Positions 59,197 through 64,000 of a DNA stretch of 64,000 bases are shown here, one piece after another. Every line of letters starts with the position of its first letter. Position 1 is the stretch's first letter. A program made the translations under genes and the position numbers. Origin of the DNA: Sporomusaceae bacterium UBA7701 (lineage in GTDB: Bacteria; Bacillota; Negativicutes; Sporomusales; UBA7701); assembly GCA_002482545.1 (NCBI GenBank), contig DLGF01000020.1, positions 124,001 to 188,000 on the forward strand, given 5' to 3'. Under the pieces are notes generated by a model that saw only the letters and a program-made list of their open reading frames with translations, did not search any database and was not told where the DNA came from.

Positions 59197-59706
59197 GTGC
59201 AAACCGCAACCCTGGCGGATATTGGGCGGATGGCCGAAGCCGCCGCCGGACGGATCAGGCAAATTTTTTTGCATTGGTCGGCCGGTCACTATGGCCAACC
59301 CTTTGACGATTATCATATTTGCATTGACCAAAACGGGGAGATTTACGCCATGCACGACGACTTGTCCCAAATTCTGGCGCACACCTGGCAGCATAACAGC
59401 GGGGCCGTGGGGATGGCTCTGTTGTGCTGCGCCGGGGCCACGACGAAGGAGCTTGGCCCCGAGCCGCCGACAAGCGCCCAGATTGAGTGCATGGCGCAGA
59501 CTATCGGTGTGTTGTGCGCAGGTCTTGACCTGCCCTGCGACTTTGACCATGTACGGACTCACGCCGAGCAGGCCGATCTTGACGGCTACGGCCCGGCGAC
59601 TACCTGCGAGCGGTGGGATTTGTGGTTTCTCCAGAACGGCGATGCGCCCGGAACCGGCGGGGCCATCCTGCGGGGCAAAGCCAAGTGGTATATGGAAATG
59701 CGGTGA
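59197..59706 (+). CDS. N-acetylmuramoyl-L-alanine amidase-like protein
   Basis: A 169-residue single-domain Amidase_2/PGRP-type protein. Visible: RQIFLHWSAGHYGQPFDDYH (first zinc His), GAVGMALLCCAGA and VRTHAEQADLDGYG (second zinc His), with TTCERWDL holding the usual third ligand (Cys or Asp area). It would cut the bond between muramic acid and the stem peptide. No signal peptide is seen, which suits a phage-type endolysin or a protein released by lysis or recycling. GTG start with GGAGGAGGAGGAG upstream. It stands alone, outside the tail cluster. Confidence 0.82.
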   Translation: MQTATLADIGRMAEAAAGRIRQIFLHWSAGHYGQPFDDYHICIDQNGEIYAMHDDLSQILAHTWQHNSGAVGMALLCCAGATTKELGPEPPTSAQIECMAQTIGVLCAGLDLPCDFDHVRTHAEQADLDGYGPATTCERWDLWFLQNGDAPGTGGAILRGKAKWYMEMR

Positions 59707-59768
59707 GTTTATGAAGCAGTAAAAGCGGCTCTTCAAAAGCCTCCGGCAGCCGGGCCTAGGTAATTGAT

Positions 59769-59799
59769 AGCCCCCGGCGTCATGCTGACGCCGGGGGCT
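59769..59799. terminator. Bidirectional terminator
   Basis: Fourteen-base perfect arms AGCCCCCGGCGTCA/TGACGCCGGGGGCT with loop TGC, between the amidase and the mini-protein gene. Confidence 0.8.
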
Positions 59800-59820
59800 T
59801 GTTTGCCTAGTGGACGGCCT

Positions 59821-59985
59821 TCACCACCAGTCCTGCCCGGATTCCCGCCAGAATCCGCCCCAGCCCTGATTCCAGCCCCAGCCGCCTCCCCAGAAGGGGG
59901 AACCCCAGCCGCCTCCCCACCAGGGAAGGAAGCCGGTGCCGATGAAAATCGGCCGCCGCCTTCTGCCGCAACGTGGACAAAACAT
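59821..59985 (-). CDS. GW-rich mini-protein with zinc-ribbon knuckle
   Basis: A 54-residue protein; ATG 59985 with AAAGGAGG upstream. It starts with FCPRCGRRRRP (a single CxxC knuckle), continues into an aromatic and hydrophobic stretch, and ends with a Gly-Trp repeat (GGGWGSPFWGGGWGWNQGWG). Unknown function. A similar design occurs in short, highly expressed spore- or surface-associated proteins, but this is only a resemblance. Confidence 0.7.
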   Translation of the reverse strand: MFCPRCGRRRRPIFIGTGFLPWWGGGWGSPFWGGGWGWNQGWGGFWRESGQDWW

Positions 59986-60140
59986 CGCCAGACCTCCTTT
60001 CCAATGATCACTATATTTTATGTAAAATGATCGGACTGTGTAACCCCAATCGTATCCGGCTGAGGCGGCAAAAAACCACAAGGGCCGAGCCGCACCTTGT
60101 GGTTCAAAATAAAGTTCAATCCGTCAAGCCTGGGAGGCTG

Positions 60141-61742
60141 CTATTTCTGGTAGGTGATTCGCCCGCCGCAGACCGTGCACTCCACCTGGACGGAAGGGAG
60201 GTCGTCGGGCGGGACGGCGAAAATGTCCCGGGAAAGGACGATAAAGTCGGCCAGTTTTCCGGGCGAAAGGGCGCCTTTGTCCTGTTCGGCGTATTCGGCG
60301 TAGGCGCCGGCAGCCGTATAGGCATGAACGGCCTCGCGGGCGGTCAGGCATTGCTCGGGATGCCAGGAGGAGGAGCCGTCGCCAAAGGGTTTTCGGGTGA
60401 TTGCGGCATACAGGCCCAGCAAAGGGTCAAGCGGGGCTACCGGCCAATCCGTGCCAAAGGCCAGGGGAACTCCGGCCTGGAGGAGGGACCGGAAGGGGTA
60501 CGCCATTTTGGTTCGTTCGCCCAGGCGGCGGCCGGCCCAGCGGGCGTCATCAATGGCGTGATAAGGCTGGACGGAGGCGACGATCCCCAGAGAGGCCATC
60601 CGTTCGACATCCGGGGGAATGAGGTGCTGGGCGTGTTCGATCCGGAACCGCCGGTCGCGCGGCCCGTTGGCAGCTGAGAGGCGCTCCACCATATTTAACA
60701 GCAGGTAGTTGGCCTTGTCGCCGATGGCATGGACGGAAGCCTGCAGCCCGGCCCGGTCGGCGGCAATCAGGCGGTTCTGCATGGCTTCCGCGGGATGCAT
60801 GTCGTCGTGCAGCAGCCCGTATTCATCCGGCGCGTCGTTATAGGGCTCAAAAAACAGAGCGGTGGCCGAGCCCAAAGAGCCGTCGACAAAGCCCTTGACT
60901 CCGCCAAGCCGGAGCCAGTGGTCGCCGGGTTCTGCGGCGGCTAAGACCTCCTGCTGCCTGGACCATTCCTGGATGGGCGTGCGGGCGTAAAGCCGGGTGG
61001 TAAGCCCATGGTCGCGGTGGAAGGCCTGAAGCGCTTTCCATTCGTCCCAACTGGTGACATCCTGGATCGAGGTGATGCCGAGGGAGGCGGCATGCCGCAG
61101 GGCTGCGCGGATGGCTGTGGAATAGTCTTCGTCGGTGGGTTTGGGAAGGACCCGCCAAACCAGCTCCATGGCCGCGTCCTTCAGGATGCCGGTGGGTTCG
61201 CCGGTTGCCAAGTGGCGGACGATGCTGCCGCCCGCCGGATCAGGGGTATCCTTCGTAACTCCGGCCAGTCTCAGCGCGGCGCTGTTGGCAAGGCCCATGT
61301 GCAGGTCGAGCCTCGTGACAAAGACGGGAATATCCGGGGTGCAGGCATCGATCAGTTCTTTGACCGGCAGCCGGGGCACCGGCCACTGTTCGTGGTCCCA
61401 GTTGCCGCCGGTGAGCCACTGGCCCGGTGGCAGGGCGGCGGCCCGGGCTGCGATCTGCGAACGGAATTCCTGCTCATTTCCCGCGTTGCGGAGATCGATG
61501 GAGAGCAATTGAAAGCCGCCGGTGCAAAGATGCGTATGGGCGTCGATGAAGCCTGGCAGGACCAGCTTTCCCCCGGCGTCGAGCTTTTGGGTGCCGGGTC
61601 CGGTCAGAGCGGCAATCTCCTGATTGGTCCCGACGGCAATGATCCGGTCGCCGCTTACGGCCATTGCCTGGCCGCATTCGGGCTGCCGTTTGTCGCCGGT
61701 ATAAAGGGTGGCGTTCATAACCGCCAAAGTGGCCTGACTCAT
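60141..61742 (-). CDS. YtcJ-like amidohydrolase (Amidohydro_3)
   Basis: A 533-residue metal-dependent hydrolase; ATG 61742 (TGGAGG upstream) is preferred to the longer open frame. Visible: LPGFIDAHTHLCTGGFQLLS (HxH metal site), GGVKGFVDGSLGSATALFF (carboxylated-Lys region), FRIEHAQHLIPPDVERM (His), and LAFGTDWPVAPLDPLLGLYA (Asp). Members act on N-formyl or N-acyl amides and related substrates; the substrate here is unknown. It stands alone. Confidence 0.88.
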   Translation of the reverse strand: MSQATLAVMNATLYTGDKRQPECGQAMAVSGDRIIAVGTNQEIAALTGPGTQKLDAGGKLVLPGFIDAHTHLCTGGFQLLSIDLRNAGNEQEFRSQIAARAAALPPGQWLTGGNWDHEQWPVPRLPVKELIDACTPDIPVFVTRLDLHMGLANSAALRLAGVTKDTPDPAGGSIVRHLATGEPTGILKDAAMELVWRVLPKPTDEDYSTAIRAALRHAASLGITSIQDVTSWDEWKALQAFHRDHGLTTRLYARTPIQEWSRQQEVLAAAEPGDHWLRLGGVKGFVDGSLGSATALFFEPYNDAPDEYGLLHDDMHPAEAMQNRLIAADRAGLQASVHAIGDKANYLLLNMVERLSAANGPRDRRFRIEHAQHLIPPDVERMASLGIVASVQPYHAIDDARWAGRRLGERTKMAYPFRSLLQAGVPLAFGTDWPVAPLDPLLGLYAAITRKPFGDGSSSWHPEQCLTAREAVHAYTAAGAYAEYAEQDKGALSPGKLADFIVLSRDIFAVPPDDLPSVQVECTVCGGRITYQK

Positions 61743-61854
61743 GTTATGACCTCCATTTGCCAAGTTGCTTAAGTTAAAGATAGCACGCCTGTCCTGCCGG
61801 CGGCAACAGCCTGATACAAAATGCGAAAAAAATCTCGGCATAGGCAAAAGGCTA

Positions 61855-61883
61855 TTGACAAAGAAACCTATCGGAAATATAAT
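61855..61883 (+). promoter_or_regulatory. Consensus promoter for glutamine synthetase leader
   Basis: TTGACA (61855-61860), exactly 17 bases, TATAAT (61878-61883): a perfect housekeeping promoter. It gives a leader of about 375 bases before the glutamine synthetase gene. Confidence 0.92.
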
Positions 61884-61894
61884 AATTAACAATT

Positions 61895-62260
61895 ATAATC
61901 GGCGAGTCAACGAAGACTTCCGCTCGCAAGGGAAGTCTTCTGATATTTGCCGGCCCATACCAAATGGGGAAGGATTGCATATGGCAAGAGAGCGCTGTGT
62001 TTTTTTAACACGGAAGCGAATGAAATACGTTGGCAAAGGCGCCACTTCTGGTGCGGGTTATCCGAAAACCCGTGTCGGCAGTGGCGTCTTCAGTTATATT
62101 GTCAGACTATTTGAAGGAGGAGTGGTTGTGGATGCGGACTCGGTTACCTGACCCCAATCGACGGGAGGCCCCGCGACAGCGACTTTACTAACCGGAGTCA
62201 TCCAGTAATTACCACCTTATAAATTTTCTTGGTCTTTTTCAAAATAATCAGGAGAGGTGA
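61895..62260 (+). ncRNA. Structured leader RNA of glutamine synthetase gene
   Basis: Outer stem CGGC/GCCG (61900-61903, 61949-61952) encloses GAAGACTTCC/GGAAGTCTTC (61912-61921, 61931-61940). A second domain has GGCGCCACT/AGTGGCGTC (62038-62046, 62080-62088) around GGGTT/AACCC (62055-62059, 62067-62071). No T-box, glycine, lysine or typical glnA-riboswitch core was found. It may be an unassigned cis-regulatory RNA. Confidence 0.5.
61981..62151 (+). CDS. Possible 56-residue leader-encoded protein
   Basis: ATG 61981 has GGGGAAGGA 6 bases upstream and opens a 56-codon frame of normal amino-acid variety (MARERCVFLTRKRMKYVGKG start; GVFSYIVRLFEGG; ends DADSVT). It covers the second RNA domain of the leader. 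It may be a real small protein, a regulatory leader peptide, or chance. Confidence 0.35.
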   Translation: MARERCVFLTRKRMKYVGKGATSGAGYPKTRVGSGVFSYIVRLFEGGVVVDADSVT

Positions 62261-62266
62261 ATGTTC

Positions 62267-64000
62267 ATGTTAAAGGATTTGGTCTATTATATCCCCGCAG
62301 GAAAATACAGCAAAGCCGAGATGGTTGCTTTGCTCAAAAAACACCCGGAAATCAAATTCGTTTCCCTGGTGGGCATCGACCTGGCGGGTAATGATACCGA
62401 TGAAAAGATACCCATCGACCTGTTCCTCAAGGATATCGACGACTTTTTCAGCGGCGGCGCGGTGCAGACCGACGGCTCGTCGGTCGTGCTCACCGGCCTT
62501 GCCACTCTGAACAACGCCAAGGTCGACATGGTGGTCGATTCCAAGGTAAACTGGTTTGTCGATTACAACTTTGAGCATATCGACGAAGAAACCGGCCGGC
62601 CGGTGGGCAGCCTGCGCATACCCGCCTTCCTGGTGCACAACGGCAAACGGGTCGATTCCCGTTCGATTCTGGCCCAAAGCATCGAGTATGTCAAAGCCGA
62701 AATCCTGGGGTTGCTGAAAAAATATCCGAGGATTTCCGGCCTGGAGCACATCGATTTCAGCGAAGTGGAAGACATTGTCTTCACCGCCGGCACCGAGCTG
62801 GAATTCTGGGTCAAAACTCCGGATGAAAAAACCGAAGTGGAAGAACTGTCGGCCACCCAGGTGATGCAGGAAAACTACTGGGCCCGGACCCGCGGGCAGG
62901 CCCGCACCGCTCTGGAGCAGGCCATCATGATGCTCGGCCAGTATGGTCTGGAACCGGAAATGGGCCACAAGGAAGTTGGCGGCCTGAAGGCCCGGATCGG
63001 CGAGTCGGGCAGTCTGGCTCATGTCGTTGAACAGATGGAAATCGACTGGCGCTTCTCGAACGCGGTCCAGGCGGCGGACAACGAGCTGCAAGCGCGGATT
63101 CTTATTAAGGAAGTATTCCGGGCCAATGGTTTCGACGTGACCTTCAAAGCCAAGCCGATTATCGGGGTGGCCGGCAACGGAAAACACACGCATATCGGCT
63201 TCGCCGTCAGGCTGAAATCCGGTAAGCTTGTCAATCTGATGTCGCCGTCGGACCTTAAGAAGGACTTCCTGAGCGCCGTGGGTTATGGCGCCATCATGGG
63301 CCTGCTGAAGAACTACGAAGCCGTCAATCCCTTCATCTCGGCGACCAATGATTCGCTTAACCGCCTGAAACCCGGTTTTGAAGCGCCGGTTTGCATCGTT
63401 ACCTCGCTCGGCCACTCTCCGGAGACTCCCTCCCGGAACCGCACCATTCTGGCGGGGCTGGTGCGCGATGTTGCCAATCCGATGGCCACCCGCTTTGAGG
63501 TTCGTTCGCCGAACCCCTTTACCAATACCTACATCTCGATCGCGGCGTTCTATCTGTCGATGCTGGACGGCATCAAGGCAGCCGTTTCCTCCGGCAAGAC
63601 GATGAAGGAGCTGGAGGCCGAGCTTTCCAAAGAGGCGGGTGCGCCCGGCTTTTATTTGGAGACCGGCCGCGCCTATCGCAGCGAGCACGATGTCTTCGAG
63701 GATTATGACAGCGACGAGCGGAATCGCCTGTTCGGCAAACCGCCGGCCACGGTTTGGGAAAATATGAAAAGTGTGGCGGAATATCCGGATAAGGTGGCTG
63801 TGCTTACCGCCGGCAACGCCCTGCGCAAGGAATTGATCGACGCTTTTGTCGCCGGGGCGCTGCTGCGCTGGCGGACGGAGATCGTCAACCGGATTATTCC
63901 GGAAAACACCGACATTGTCCGGGCGTGCAAACAGCTGCACGACTCCGCCGATCCCCTCAGCGACCTTGATCAAAAAATCTGGGAACCTATCGATGCCTTG
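62267..64000 (+). CDS. glnA: Glutamine synthetase, C-terminus outside window
   Basis: The first 578 residues are visible and the frame is still open at the window edge. ATG 62267 has GGAGAGG 9 bases upstream; ATG 62261 is too close. The catalytic domain of the glutamine synthetase family is recognisable: TAGTELEFWVKTP (metal Glu), MGHKEVGGLKARIGESGSLA in place of the usual HHEVAPGQ region, VAGNGKHTHIGFAV (His), NDSLNRLKPGFEAPV and TRFEVRSPNPFTNTY. It makes glutamine from glutamate, ammonia and ATP. Motifs are divergent from GlnA type I, and the length already exceeds 578, so it belongs to a longer family branch. The long leader suggests nitrogen-dependent control. Confidence 0.85.
   Translation, partial: MLKDLVYYIPAGKYSKAEMVALLKKHPEIKFVSLVGIDLAGNDTDEKIPIDLFLKDIDDFFSGGAVQTDGSSVVLTGLATLNNAKVDMVVDSKVNWFVDYNFEHIDEETGRPVGSLRIPAFLVHNGKRVDSRSILAQSIEYVKAEILGLLKKYPRISGLEHIDFSEVEDIVFTAGTELEFWVKTPDEKTEVEELSATQVMQENYWARTRGQARTALEQAIMMLGQYGLEPEMGHKEVGGLKARIGESGSLAHVVEQMEIDWRFSNAVQAADNELQARILIKEVFRANGFDVTFKAKPIIGVAGNGKHTHIGFAVRLKSGKLVNLMSPSDLKKDFLSAVGYGAIMGLLKNYEAVNPFISATNDSLNRLKPGFEAPVCIVTSLGHSPETPSRNRTILAGLVRDVANPMATRFEVRSPNPFTNTYISIAAFYLSMLDGIKAAVSSGKTMKELEAELSKEAGAPGFYLETGRAYRSEHDVFEDYDSDERNRLFGKPPATVWENMKSVAEYPDKVAVLTAGNALRKELIDAFVAGALLRWRTEIVNRIIPENTDIVRACKQLHDSADPLSDLDQKIWEPIDAL

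Noticed and set aside
61895..62260. Known glutamine (glnA-type) riboswitch or T-box
   Set aside because: The GGAAGGATTGCA segment is only vaguely like the glnA RNA ending, and no T-box sequence is present, so no known class was assigned.
62270..63973. 567-codon minus-strand frame opposite glutamine synthetase
   Set aside because: The plus strand encodes clear glutamine synthetase motifs; the minus frame is a shadow.
1..64000. CRISPR arrays, tRNA or rRNA genes
   Set aside because: No regularly spaced repeats and no tRNA or rRNA hallmark sequence were seen on either strand.

Overview
The window is 64 kb of GC-rich DNA from an anaerobic Bacillota. The evidence is strong GGAGG-type ribosome binding sites, a PBSX-like contractile tail, a PocR/YesN-type two-component pair, RocR/RocB-type arginine genes, sigma-54 activators and a cobalamin riboswitch. 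High GC together with a B12-dependent diol-dehydratase microcompartment suggests Negativicutes (Sporomusaceae-like), but the family is an inference; no rRNA or tRNA gene is present to settle it.

Layout. 1-2.2 kb: end of an M20 amidohydrolase with a DUF3311/sodium-solute symporter pair. 2.5-15.5 kb: a headless contractile tail cluster (sheath, tube, frameshifted chaperone, tape measure, hub, baseplate, fibre), most simply a tailocin-like particle or a tail-only prophage remnant. Codon use changes abruptly inside the baseplate J gene near 11.5 kb. 15.5-19.1 kb: an AT-richer accessory patch with a truncated HNH-like toxin plus a probable immunity gene, an IS110-family transposase remnant, a lysozyme-like toxin fragment and a decayed membrane protein gene. 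19.3-21.7 kb: dTDP-rhamnose genes rfbC-rfbB-rfbD. 21.8-24.5 kb: a gldA-type dehydrogenase, then a cobalamin riboswitch with terminator in front of cobT.

24.6-41.9 kb is the centrepiece: a PocR-domain sensor kinase and an AraC-type response regulator, followed by a propanediol-utilisation microcompartment operon (pduU, V, A, B, C, D, E, G, H, K, J, L, a pduM-position flavoprotein-like gene, N, O, P, S, T). It supplies shell proteins, B12-dependent dehydratase with its reactivase, adenosyltransferase, cobalamin reductase, CoA-acylating aldehyde dehydrogenase and phosphotransacylase. No alcohol dehydrogenase (pduQ) or acid kinase (pduW) is in the operon. The neighbouring cobT supports the cobamide requirement.

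42-49.6 kb: a GntP-family permease diverges from a CoA-transferase, thiolase and SDR-reductase operon. Both have good -24/-12 promoters around a shared repeat region, and a CBS-PAS-PAS sigma-54 activator lies at the end; this looks like a hydroxybutyrate/short-chain acid catabolic unit. 50-53.7 kb: small membrane or secreted proteins including a MORN-repeat protein. 53.7-58.5 kb: a RocR-like sigma-54 activator, a cyclic-2,3-diphosphoglycerate-synthetase-like GTPase and RocB, the last two divergent from facing sigma-54 promoters with a palindrome that also occurs in front of the activator gene. 58.6-61.7 kb: YmaF-like, amidase, a GW-rich mini-protein and a YtcJ-like amidohydrolase. 61.8-64 kb: a consensus promoter, a long structured leader with a small ORF, and a glutamine synthetase cut by the window edge.
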